Source of the DNA: an uncultured Opitutales bacterium
GTDB lineage: Bacteria > Verrucomicrobiota > Verrucomicrobiia > Opitutales > Intestinicryptomonadaceae
Direction: 5' to 3'
DNA: 64,000 nucleotides
Assembly (NCBI GenBank): GCA_944389175.1
Contig: CALXLK010000004.1
Span: forward strand, 62,001 to 126,000
The notes below the pieces were generated by a model. It was not told the DNA's origin and ran no database searches. It was given only the letters and a program-made list of their open reading frames with translations. How positions within the stretch are numbered: the stretch's first letter is position 1; each line of letters starts with the position of its first letter. The position numbers were made by a program, and so were the translations under genes. Shown here one piece after another: positions 41,996 through 50,819 of this stretch.

Positions 41996-43054
41996 ATGAA
42001 AAACGCTTAAAAAAGGTCTCTGCCTTTGAAGTATAACGGAATTGCAAAAAAGCCTCACCGCATAGCGAGTCTCCGGAACGAGGCTTGATATGTGTTTGAC
42101 GACCAGATTTCTGTCGTGCCCCTTGGGAAGGCGCTCAAGAAGGGAAAGAGCCTTATCGGGTTCGTCTATCAGGCAAAAGACTGTCGAGGCAAACCTTATG
42201 TAATTATAGTAGTCGTAGGCAATAAGAGACATTTGTTCGTCGGAAATAGACAGCTGGGAGTACTTGCGGTAATTGGCATCGTCTGCTATGTGCCGGCACA
42301 CAAAAGCATACAGCGGGTATTTGAAATATTTAAAATATCCCGGTTTTGCCGAACTGCGGACAAAATTATCAATATAGAGATGCCTGACCAATTCTGTTGA
42401 AAACTTACCCTTTGCCGAACGCAACACAGAGGCTCTGGCAAAATATGGGCGCATTCCGCCATAATCTTTTGCCGTGTCCTTTGAAGAATAGAACTTTTTC
42501 ATGCAACCTTTGTCCGCCCCCATTGAAAAGACAATGAGCAACTTTACATGCGAATACGGCAAAAGCATGGCAAAGTCCACCGCATACCCTTTGGGCAAAT
42601 CGCCGGGAAGTTTCATCAGCAACCCAACTATCTCAACGCACGCATACTCGCGCTCCCATCTGTTGGCAAAGGCCAGATACGAGTACGCCCTGAGTATGTC
42701 GGCTTCAAATCCTCCCATATTCCCAGCCTCGTACATTTTCTTCGCCGCATGCGCAAAAATAACGGCTTTTTGGCCTACTGAAGAAATACCGTCGACAAGC
42801 CGGGGCAGCTTCGCATCGGAAAAATCGCCGTCTTTTACGCGCCTTTTTAAATCGGAAGCCTTCGTATCGGCTATTTTTAGCGAGGGGTTTACAATCAGGG
42901 AATTAAGCTTATTAAACGAAGCCATATCGCCCACGGCAGCGGCCTTTCGGGCCAAAATTGCCCGCGCAACATCCAGATTGTCGTCCTCCGGGGTTATATT
43001 CGCTCCGACAATTATCAAAAACACGATAAAAACTATGGACAAAAATCTATTCAT
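41984..43054 (-). CDS. Secreted protein of unknown function at the end of the polysaccharide locus
   Basis: This 356-residue protein opens with a signal or anchor (MNRFLSIVFIVFLIIVGANI). The rest looks helical with repeat-like spacing (LARKAAAVGDMASFNKL, ADILRAYSYLAFANRW, LLKYPLYAFVCRH-like segments), so a TPR-like fold is possible but not shown. It overlaps the preceding polymerase gene by 4 bp (ATGA) and should act with it in surface-polysaccharide assembly. No family is recognised. Confidence 0.75.
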   Translation of the reverse strand: MNRFLSIVFIVFLIIVGANITPEDDNLDVARAILARKAAAVGDMASFNKLNSLIVNPSLKIADTKASDLKRRVKDGDFSDAKLPRLVDGISSVGQKAVIFAHAAKKMYEAGNMGGFEADILRAYSYLAFANRWEREYACVEIVGLLMKLPGDLPKGYAVDFAMLLPYSHVKLLIVFSMGADKGCMKKFYSSKDTAKDYGGMRPYFARASVLRSAKGKFSTELVRHLYIDNFVRSSAKPGYFKYFKYPLYAFVCRHIADDANYRKYSQLSISDEQMSLIAYDYYNYIRFASTVFCLIDEPDKALSLLERLPKGHDRNLVVKHISSLVPETRYAVRLFCNSVILQRQRPFLSVFHLVK

Positions 43055-44397
43055 CGCCTTCTTACCTTGGCCGTATAGAGCGCCCCGACAACCACGACGC
43101 CAAAAAGATACATCGTCGACGGGATATGCAAGTGAATGTCAAAAAATGAGTGAAATATGCACATTGCCGCTCCCGCAAACAATAAAAACGCCTCGGCCGA
43201 CATTCCGACTATTGCCAGATCTACCATAAGCGCAACAAAAGCCGCCAATATTGCAATTACCCCTATTAGGCCGAATTCGGCCATATACTCGAGCATATCG
43301 CAATGACAATGGCGAGCCGTGGATATGTCGTTCGGCTCGCTAACATCCTGCTTTTTCACCATCTCGCCGCTGAGGTGAAACTGGCAAGAATTTCCGCCCA
43401 CGCCCCACATCGGATTTTCCGCGGCGATGCCTTTTGAAATTTCATACATCTGAAAACGCGATTTTAACGAGGCTACAGCGGAATCTTTCGAATCTATATG
43501 AATCAAATTTGGGCCGTACAGCTCGTATGTGAAAATCGGAGCCAACATGCACACGACAAGCATTAAAGCCGAAACCACCCACAAGTATACACGCATGCCA
43601 AAGAGACGACCTAGCAGCAACACTAGCGCCGCCGAGGCCAAATATGCCGCGCACATCGCCGCAGCCCCCCTACTCGGCGATGCAAACACTGCAAGCACCA
43701 AAGCTATTACCGATACAAAAGACAACAAAAATAACGCGCGCCTCCCGCGGTTCCAGAAATATAATGAAAGGGAAAAGGCGGCGGCGGCGGCCATATTTAA
43801 AAAGGCCGAACAGGCATTCGAGAGGGGAAAAGAGCCGTAAAATTCTCCGGTGGTATAAAATATGTTGTATATTGTCGGCCATTCCCAATGGCGCTGAAAC
43901 ATTGCAAAGACTCCCATAAGCGCCGCATTTAACACTACCGAGATAAGGGTAAAATTGCGTATGCGCTTATCTTCAAAAAGGCTGCAGCAGGATATCGCCA
44001 GGCAAAGCGCCCCTCCTATATCGACGGCGCTGCGAATTGGATTGCCCTTGTAGTATTCGGCAAAAGACGATGTGGGAAGCCATGATATGTATTCTGTTTT
44101 GGCAATGCCCGTATAACCGTCTCGAGTAAATACAACATCTCGATAATTGAAATACTGCACTGCGCAAACGGCCAACAACAAAAGCAACAGCCAAGGCATG
44201 AGCCTTGCCAAATACGTATTTGACGGGCGCCTAAAAAACGACGAAAGCACATACAAAGCAGCTGCGGGCAAGGCCATGGCAATTGAGGTGTACTCGCTCG
44301 TGCCGGAAAGCCCCCAAGTAATAACGACGCATTCGACGAATACGATAAACATCATTATCACATCGGGAACTGAAAAATTGGACTGGCGAATAATCAT
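43051..44397 (-). CDS. O-antigen polymerase/ligase family membrane protein
   Basis: This 448-residue polytopic protein has about twelve hydrophobic segments and a large periplasmic loop. The loop contains GVGGNSCQFH followed by HCHCDMLEYMAEFGLIGVIA, the HxDxLExxxxxGxxG signature of the Wzy_C/WaaL family. It either polymerises repeat units or joins glycan to lipid A core. It overlaps the downstream gene by 4 bp. Confidence 0.88.
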   Translation of the reverse strand: MIIRQSNFSVPDVIMMFIVFVECVVITWGLSGTSEYTSIAMALPAAALYVLSSFFRRPSNTYLARLMPWLLLLLLAVCAVQYFNYRDVVFTRDGYTGIAKTEYISWLPTSSFAEYYKGNPIRSAVDIGGALCLAISCCSLFEDKRIRNFTLISVVLNAALMGVFAMFQRHWEWPTIYNIFYTTGEFYGSFPLSNACSAFLNMAAAAAFSLSLYFWNRGRRALFLLSFVSVIALVLAVFASPSRGAAAMCAAYLASAALVLLLGRLFGMRVYLWVVSALMLVVCMLAPIFTYELYGPNLIHIDSKDSAVASLKSRFQMYEISKGIAAENPMWGVGGNSCQFHLSGEMVKKQDVSEPNDISTARHCHCDMLEYMAEFGLIGVIAILAAFVALMVDLAIVGMSAEAFLLFAGAAMCIFHSFFDIHLHIPSTMYLFGVVVVGALYTAKVRRR

Positions 44398-44453
44398 GGC
44401 TGAATGTCTGCGACTATACTATGTAGAAATAAAACATGCAACAACTATAACGA

Positions 44454-45485
44454 CTATCGCCCGTTTAAGAGCGCGCGCAAAAGCGGATATTTTTTAATCG
44501 CTGCATACAGAGCAACAGACAACACAGTCGATATTGCAAGTGTCGCGTAAAAATTTGCAACCGCAAAATAGCACGTGTGTGGAAATAGTATGTATATTAG
44601 TTTCATGACCGAGGCGGCCACTATAACCTGGGATTCATAAATTATAAAAGAGGCTCCGTAAAACCATCTGGATTTCACATTCAACGAACTAACCCCCACC
44701 CATATGCAAACCAGGCACGCAAATATAATCGGATAATATACAAGCGTATTCAATTCGCTCTTGTAAGCAAACAACAAAGCATACAAGAGGACAAGCATGA
44801 CCCATGCCGCGCGCCCCCAAACGGCGTCAAAGCGCAGAGAAAAGAAACCCATGCCATAGCGGGCAATCAAAGCGCCCAGAAGATAAAAACCGAACGCGCT
44901 ACTAACATACGGAGGAATCCACGCCGAAGACTCGCATATATTTTCAAACCCGTAAAAAGCCAAAAGAACGAAAGCAATACCTATGTATTTATTCTTTGCC
45001 AGCGCGAGGAAAACGGGCGAAAACAGCGCAAAGAAAATCAGAGTAAGCAAAAACCAGTTTACCAGGTTATTTTCATAAAGCAAAACGGCTCTCAGAAAAT
45101 CCTCAAAGCCGAACGAAACCGAGCGGCCGACTATGTATTTTGAAGTGAGGGGAAAATTGCAGACCAAAAGGTCGAACAAGTAGCAGAGCATATTCCAAAT
45201 ACAATACGGAATGAACAGTGAAAAGAACCTCCGCTTTATCTTCGGGAAATAGTCGCCCAATTTGAAATTTCTAAAAAATAAGATTCCGGATTTAAGGAAG
45301 AAAAAAGGCACGCATACGAGAGAAATCGTATCTTTTACCACATTGAAACAAAAAAAACAGACTCTGTCGGCAGAAGACGAAAAATCAAAATCGTAAAACG
45401 AGGCAATACTAAGATGTATCGATACCACAAGTATGGCCATGTAAAACGACAATAAATCAAAATTGGCAAATGTCTGTCTGTCCAT
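44454..45485 (-). CDS. Membrane acyltransferase family 3
   Basis: The 343-residue protein starts with FDLLSFYMAILVVSIHLSIA, carrying the conserved His in the first helix, and has about ten membrane segments (VPFFFLKSGILFF, WFLLTLIFFALFSPVFL, and others). Such enzymes O-acetylate or otherwise acylate surface polysaccharides. It lies 11 bp downstream of the SDR gene and 56 bp upstream of the polymerase-like gene. Confidence 0.88.
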   Translation of the reverse strand: MDRQTFANFDLLSFYMAILVVSIHLSIASFYDFDFSSSADRVCFFCFNVVKDTISLVCVPFFFLKSGILFFRNFKLGDYFPKIKRRFFSLFIPYCIWNMLCYLFDLLVCNFPLTSKYIVGRSVSFGFEDFLRAVLLYENNLVNWFLLTLIFFALFSPVFLALAKNKYIGIAFVLLAFYGFENICESSAWIPPYVSSAFGFYLLGALIARYGMGFFSLRFDAVWGRAAWVMLVLLYALLFAYKSELNTLVYYPIIFACLVCIWVGVSSLNVKSRWFYGASFIIYESQVIVAASVMKLIYILFPHTCYFAVANFYATLAISTVLSVALYAAIKKYPLLRALLNGR

Positions 45486-45496
45486 GCGAGCAAGTG

Positions 45497-46381
45497 CTAG
45501 AGGTCAAGTTTGTAATCCATGTCATCGTAGGTAAGAGTGCCGCAGCCGCCAGTCATATAGACCACTTCGCCGACGCACATCCTGCCCATGCCGCTGACCA
45601 GGACAACGGCCATGTTTGCTATTTCCTCCGACACGGCAAGCCTGCCGCTGGGCGATGCGCAACAAGAAATCCCCGCTGATTCGTCGGGCAGTATCATTTT
45701 TGTGGCGGTAGGCCCCGGGGCAATCGCGTTTACCACGATACCATATTCGATAAGCGATTTTCCAAGCCCCCTTGTAAGCCCCTTGAGAGCCCATTTGGAA
45801 AGAGTGTATGCCGATATTGCCGGCCTATTGCTCGAAGATGAAAGAACGTTTAAAATGTTGCCCTTGATTTTATTTGCAACCATGTATTTTGCAGCCGCGC
45901 GCGAAAGAAAGAACGTTCCCGTCAAGTTTGTATTTATAACCTCCTTAAAATCCTCCACGCAAACTTTATCGAAAGAGCCCCCTTTCATGATTGCGGCGTT
46001 GTTTACAAGAATATCGATTTTCCCATGCGGGGCGACTTCCGAAATGCGCGCAAAACTTTCCTCCAACGAGGACGCCTGCGAAATATCCAACAGCGCGCCG
46101 ACAACTTTAACGCCATCGCCGTCGTATTTGGATTTCAACTGCCGAACCGCCCCATCGACGCGCTCCCGATTTCTGCCCGAAACAATCACCGATGCCCCGC
46201 TTGCCAAAAACGACGACGCTATGGCCAAACCTATGCCGCCGCTTGCTCCTGTAATGAGCGCGGTACGCCCCTTCAGCAATTCCGCTTTACAAACGGGAAT
46301 TGGCACGGGCACCTGCTTCTTTAGCTTGTTCAGCATACAGCCCAAATTTCTTCTTACTTGAAGTAATTTTCTTTTTATCAT
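45497..46381 (-). CDS. SDR family oxidoreductase in the polysaccharide locus
   Basis: This 294-residue SDR has about 35 extra N-terminal residues before the nucleotide motif TGASGGIGLAIA. NNAAIMKGG and the catalytic SSSSNRPAISAYTLSKWALK follow. The last residues (TGGCGTLTYDDMDYKLDL) extend past the usual end. It is likely to modify a precursor of the glycan, perhaps together with the MenD-like enzyme in the same locus, but the substrate is unknown. Confidence 0.9.
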   Translation of the reverse strand: MIKRKLLQVRRNLGCMLNKLKKQVPVPIPVCKAELLKGRTALITGASGGIGLAIASSFLASGASVIVSGRNRERVDGAVRQLKSKYDGDGVKVVGALLDISQASSLEESFARISEVAPHGKIDILVNNAAIMKGGSFDKVCVEDFKEVINTNLTGTFFLSRAAAKYMVANKIKGNILNVLSSSSNRPAISAYTLSKWALKGLTRGLGKSLIEYGIVVNAIAPGPTATKMILPDESAGISCCASPSGRLAVSEEIANMAVVLVSGMGRMCVGEVVYMTGGCGTLTYDDMDYKLDL

Positions 46382-46431
46382 GGGAGATAGCCTTTCTATG
46401 GAGAAGTTGCCGCCCGATTTCTCGGCGTCAG

Positions 46432-47361
46432 CTATTTAAAAATGAAGCGCCACGCAAGCAAAAGCACGCAGCCCTCAAGTATATATTTTAGCCGCTTTGA
46501 AAGGAGCATCGCCTTTATTACCCTGCCCTTCACATCGGCTCCCATTTTTACGCCGGATTCTCCCGGGAAGCGCCGATACATGGCAAACATTGTATTAAAT
46601 ATCATTGAAGCGTAATAATAAAGGGAGGATCTTGCCTGAGGGGAAAATTGCAGCGCATCGTCGCACAACGCCAAGGAGATTTTCAGCGCCGAGGCCATTC
46701 GCTCGGAAGAAACGCCCGTTGAAGTTGAATCCTCGCGCTGCAAATATATGTACGGGGCCCCATCCATATTCATAACGCGCCCCGCAAAACAGCAAACGCG
46801 CGGAACGAACTCTGAATCCTCATAATAAGTGTCGGGAATGTAAAAAAGATTGTTTTGGATTAGAAACTGCCGCCTGTACACATAAACGGAACAAAGCGTG
46901 AGCACGCGCTTGTTTAGGTATTGAATCCCCCCGTAAACTTTCCCCATGCAATCGGACGGGGCAACCAAGTCGCAAGCACGTTCGCCGTTGCAATACCTGC
47001 GCAGGCCGAACATCAGGACATCGACATCGTTGTCCCGTGCGCATTCGTAGATTTTTTTCAGACAATTCTCCTCTATGGCGTCGTCTCCATCGACAAACCA
47101 TACATACTCCCCGCGAGCCTCCCTAAGCCCGTTGTTTCGAGCCGCGCCCTGCTTTTGGTTCTCCTGCCTTAGCAGGCGCCAGTTGCAGGCCATATTTGCA
47201 GATATTTCCTCCGCAGTGGCGTCGGTGCTGCCGTCATCTACGAATATCGCCTCAAACTCGTCGGCCGGCAAATCCTGACACTTCAGCGACTCCATCAATG
47301 GAGCTAGCCTGCCTTCGAGATTGTATACGGGCACCACTATGCTTATTTTTACCATTGACAA
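46432..47361 (-). CDS. Glycosyltransferase family 2
   Basis: The 309-residue enzyme has the GT-A motifs SIVVPVYNLEGRLAPLMESL, FVDDGSTDATAEEI and the acceptor region YVWFVDGDDAIEENC with the DxD. C-terminal part is helical with aromatic residues. It adds one sugar to the repeat unit at the inner membrane. It overlaps the GT10 gene by 13 bp. Confidence 0.93.
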   Translation of the reverse strand: MSMVKISIVVPVYNLEGRLAPLMESLKCQDLPADEFEAIFVDDGSTDATAEEISANMACNWRLLRQENQKQGAARNNGLREARGEYVWFVDGDDAIEENCLKKIYECARDNDVDVLMFGLRRYCNGERACDLVAPSDCMGKVYGGIQYLNKRVLTLCSVYVYRRQFLIQNNLFYIPDTYYEDSEFVPRVCCFAGRVMNMDGAPYIYLQREDSTSTGVSSERMASALKISLALCDDALQFSPQARSSLYYYASMIFNTMFAMYRRFPGESGVKMGADVKGRVIKAMLLSKRLKYILEGCVLLLAWRFIFK

Positions 47362-48353
47362 AAGAATTTGTTGCCCAGCTTGTAAAAACCGCGCCTAACG
47401 CGCAACCTCCAGATGCCCATTCGGCTGTCAAAAAACGCGCCTACAGGCATAATCGTGCGGGTGATCTCCCGCCCCAAAGTGCGCTCCTGCAGATAGCCGA
47501 CAAGCCGCGGAAAGAAATTGTACTCATCGAGCAGCCTTTTCCTATTTCTTATCAGCGCGGGCAATTTCTCTGCGTATTTTTGCTCGGGATTTTTCAAAAT
47601 CTCATCGATTAGGTCGAATACGCCGCGCGGATTGCCAATATCGATAAGGAAGAATCCCTCGGGATCAAAATAGTCGGATATTGAAGCATCGCCGTAATAC
47701 AGCGGCACCGAATAGCCCAGAAGCGCGTCGGCAAATTTTTCCGTCCAGTAATTTTTTTCGGCGGTATTCTCTAGGCATATATGAAAGCGGTATGGGAGTA
47801 TGGCCTGGGCCTTGTCTTCGACGTATCTTACGCCCTTGCCAAACCTGTCGATCTTATCGCCGTAACGATTCATAAGCTCCTCTATGAAACGCAGGCGCCT
47901 AAGGTGGCCGGGCATCATGTTGAGCGTCGAAGTTATTATTGAAAAATCCTTCGTTTTTTGGGGGCGCGACATACTTTTAAGCGCGTCGAAATCGTACGCC
48001 ACCTCGCCCGTGGCCGTCTTCACCCCAAAATGCCAATTTAAAGCCGTATTTGCATTTACAAAATTCTTGTTTTTTATTCTTGCGTGGGTTGCCACAACAA
48101 GGTCAAACTGCGCAAGAAAAGAGGCTCCGTAAAAACGCGACTGGCTCGGCTCCCCCGAGAAGAAGAAGAGCCCTCCTTCCCTGCAGCGCAGCCTTTTGGG
48201 GACGGGAATTCCCTCGTATACGACCACACAGTCCCACGGAATATCCGCGTCGGAATTTTCGTAAAATTCATAATCGCGCGCAAAGCGGCTGTTGTCTATC
48301 TGCCTGAGAAAGACCGGCGTCGGAGAACATGTCAGTATATTTACGCGCTTCAT
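47349..48353 (-). CDS. GT10-family (alpha-1,3/4-fucosyltransferase-like) glycosyltransferase
   Basis: The 334-residue protein has the GT10 C-terminal signature YRFHICLENTAEKNYWTEKF followed by ADALLGYSVPLYYGD, which contacts GDP-fucose in known members. The N-terminal half is the variable acceptor domain. GT10 enzymes of host-associated bacteria make Lewis-type antigens. The gmd gene in the same locus would supply the GDP-fucose precursor, although the second enzyme (fcl) is not in this window. It overlaps both neighbours (13 and 4 bp). Confidence 0.85.
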   Translation of the reverse strand: MKRVNILTCSPTPVFLRQIDNSRFARDYEFYENSDADIPWDCVVVYEGIPVPKRLRCREGGLFFFSGEPSQSRFYGASFLAQFDLVVATHARIKNKNFVNANTALNWHFGVKTATGEVAYDFDALKSMSRPQKTKDFSIITSTLNMMPGHLRRLRFIEELMNRYGDKIDRFGKGVRYVEDKAQAILPYRFHICLENTAEKNYWTEKFADALLGYSVPLYYGDASISDYFDPEGFFLIDIGNPRGVFDLIDEILKNPEQKYAEKLPALIRNRKRLLDEYNFFPRLVGYLQERTLGREITRTIMPVGAFFDSRMGIWRLRVRRGFYKLGNKFFCQW

Positions 48354-49567
48354 CTAAGCATTCTATTGCCCAAGATAGTTCCAGGATACACGGAGTTCAT
48401 GCTGCCAACGATCCACCCCCAAAATATCCAAATTGGAATAGTTGTGAAATTTCCCAAGAATATGGTACTTATGTTTGAAAGAATAGCAAACAACGCAAGC
48501 GAAACCGCAAAAGCGGGCACCACGTACGAAGACTCTCTAATGAGGCTTATGAAGCGGTTAAGAAGGCCTACAATTATGCCCACGGCCAGTCCCAATCCGA
48601 TAAACCCGACGTCGAGAATGAGTCCGAGGTAGTCGTTGTGGGCCCCGTACACTCCTATCTGAAGAGTCAAGTTTCTGGCACCGTCATATCCCCCGCGACC
48701 AAAAATAAGCTCGAATATGTTGGAATTTTTAATAGCATCCCAAACGAAGAAATATATGTCGAGTCGCCCGGATCCGCGGTCTTCGCCTATGGTATCCATT
48801 CTGCTCATAACATACGAGAAGTCTACAAAGTAAACCATGGCAAAAACAACCACAGCTATCATCACGAGCGGATACACGACTATGATTAGAATATCCTTAC
48901 TCTTGAGATAGCTTTTAAATAGGTAAAACATAAAGATTGCCGCCCCGAGAGAAAGAAAGGCTCCGCGCTTTGCCGAGTATGCAGTCAATAGGCCAAAAAG
49001 CAAAAATATCGCTCCGATAACTATTTCATTTCTATAGCATAACATGAGAGGCAGGAGCAAGAATAGTGTATAATATTGGGCTACTACAATCCAGTTTGAG
49101 TACTGTGAGGTAAACGATATAAATTTTACCATGCAGCAAGCCTCACAGAAGGTCAACAATAGGAAAAAGCCCAAAAATACATTCGGGGGAATTGAGTTTT
49201 CCTTTCCCATAAAATAAAACAGTATAAAGGCAAACGGCGAAACGGAACTCATAATAACGCCAGTTCCCATATACTTTATGCTGCCATACCCCATTGCAAA
49301 TGTGTACACCAAAGTAGAGATTATGTAGTAGGCCGCATACGCCATTACAAAATACAGTAATTTGTCCTGCCCTTGAATTGACGAAAGGTGCGCGGCTATG
49401 CCCAAACAGAGTATCAAGTACACTATAATGTACAAAAACATCTGATAGGAATTCTCCTGAGAGGCAAAATCGCCCTCGAATACACTTGAGGAAAGAAACT
49501 GAAATACGGTGAAAGTACCGTAAAACAGCATAAATATTACAAATATTACTCTGTCAAAGGCTCTCAT
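48350..49567 (-). CDS. O-antigen polymerase/ligase-like membrane protein (Wzy)
   Basis: This 405-residue polytopic protein has ten or more hydrophobic helices and a periplasmic loop containing LIFGRGGYDGARN and GAHNDYLGLILDVGFIGLGL, the Wzy_C-type HNxxL signature. It is the second such protein in the locus, so one may be polymerase and the other ligase. It overlaps the GT10 gene by 4 bp. Confidence 0.85.
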   Translation of the reverse strand: MRAFDRVIFVIFMLFYGTFTVFQFLSSSVFEGDFASQENSYQMFLYIIVYLILCLGIAAHLSSIQGQDKLLYFVMAYAAYYIISTLVYTFAMGYGSIKYMGTGVIMSSVSPFAFILFYFMGKENSIPPNVFLGFFLLLTFCEACCMVKFISFTSQYSNWIVVAQYYTLFLLLPLMLCYRNEIVIGAIFLLFGLLTAYSAKRGAFLSLGAAIFMFYLFKSYLKSKDILIIVVYPLVMIAVVVFAMVYFVDFSYVMSRMDTIGEDRGSGRLDIYFFVWDAIKNSNIFELIFGRGGYDGARNLTLQIGVYGAHNDYLGLILDVGFIGLGLAVGIIVGLLNRFISLIRESSYVVPAFAVSLALFAILSNISTIFLGNFTTIPIWIFWGWIVGSMNSVYPGTILGNRMLR

Positions 49568-49602
49568 AAGGCATTTATACTAATAAGCGTGATAACACAT
49601 CT

Positions 49603-50736
49603 CTACTTGCAACTCAAGGCATGTTTTAACACTTCCAAAGATTTACCGCGCAACTCCTCTAAAAGGCTAAAGACGGCATCGTAATCTATTTTTTTCTCCA
49701 TCAAAGCCCTCGCCCGTTCAGCCGAATCCGCTATTCTGTCCCCGGTGCCAAGCTGTTTAAAAAGGCTCTCCAATCTCGAATTGCCGCGCGTGCTCGTGCC
49801 CAAACATACAAACTGCCTTCTAAATAAAATGGAAAATGCACAGCAGTGGAACGAATTTGTAAGCACAAACTCGGCATTTTTTAAAAGGCAAAGCCAATCG
49901 GCAACAGGCCTGTAAAAAGTTCTGCTCCTGCCGAATATTTTTATGCTTTTTGCAGTTATGCAGATAAACTCCACGCCGCAAGCTCGCCTCAAAGCCTCGA
50001 TAACCTCCCTTGAAAGCTGAGTATCATCAAAGAGCATTACAGCCGCATACTTGCGGGGGAGAACTACCCTGCTCTGCCGGTATATGGGTTCGTAATCGGC
50101 GGCATCCAACAAGAGAGTCGGGTCGAGCACATGCTCTGCCTCGACGCCGAATACATCTTTGCATATCTTTACCCCGGAATCTTCCCGCATGCTAACGCCT
50201 TTAAAGGGCTTTAGTAAATTTTTTACATCGGCTGTAACATGTTGAGGAGCTTCATCCCACTTGTCTTTGCCGAAGCTTGCCGCGTAAGCTACGAGACGCT
50301 TGTCTCCGCGCGCGAAATTGCCAAAATATATGCCGTAATCGCCCTTTGTTATGGCGTAGCGCCATATTTGATCGCTGCCGAATATAAACGTCGAAAAATC
50401 GTCGTTCGATTTCAACAGCGACTTGTAATTGTAATATATGCGCGTGGTATTTAAGTATTTATATCTAAAAAAGGAAAAGTTTATTCCGGCTATATTTCCG
50501 CGGATTCTCGACAGCCTCCAATAATTTTTGAACTCGGGGTTAAAATTGAGTATGTACGGAGTGTATCCAAGCTTCCCGAGAACCGACTGCGACGCGTACG
50601 AAAGCAGTATGGCGCCAAAATTAAAATTCCCGTAAGAAAAATTCAAAACCGCGACTCGTTTTTTTATGTCGCCGGGATCTTTAAAAAGCCGCCGACTCCG
50701 AATGCGCGTCATAAGATAATTTATTGGATTAAACAT
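49603..50736 (-). CDS. Polysaccharide pyruvyl transferase family protein
   Basis: The 377-residue protein resembles WcaK/CsaB-type transferases: GNFNFGAILLSYASQSVLGK near the N-terminus, FIFGSDQIWRYAITKGDYGI, and NAEFVLTNSFHCCAFSILFR with the conserved SxHxxxF pattern. It would place a pyruvate ketal on a sugar from phosphoenolpyruvate, giving the glycan negative charge. It lies between the flippase and polymerase genes. Confidence 0.9.
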   Translation of the reverse strand: MFNPINYLMTRIRSRRLFKDPGDIKKRVAVLNFSYGNFNFGAILLSYASQSVLGKLGYTPYILNFNPEFKNYWRLSRIRGNIAGINFSFFRYKYLNTTRIYYNYKSLLKSNDDFSTFIFGSDQIWRYAITKGDYGIYFGNFARGDKRLVAYAASFGKDKWDEAPQHVTADVKNLLKPFKGVSMREDSGVKICKDVFGVEAEHVLDPTLLLDAADYEPIYRQSRVVLPRKYAAVMLFDDTQLSREVIEALRRACGVEFICITAKSIKIFGRSRTFYRPVADWLCLLKNAEFVLTNSFHCCAFSILFRRQFVCLGTSTRGNSRLESLFKQLGTGDRIADSAERARALMEKKIDYDAVFSLLEELRGKSLEVLKHALSCK

Positions 50737-50819
50737 GTTAGCGGGAAATAAATGTCGGGATTCTATTTCGATATGCTTTTTGGGTCAAGGATATTCAAAG
50801 GCACCCGCGGCAATACACC

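Noticed and set aside
38427..42100. Integrative island inserted at tRNA-His carrying the Rhs module
   Set aside because: No integrase gene and no direct repeat of the tRNA 3' end were found downstream, so insertion at the tRNA is not supported.
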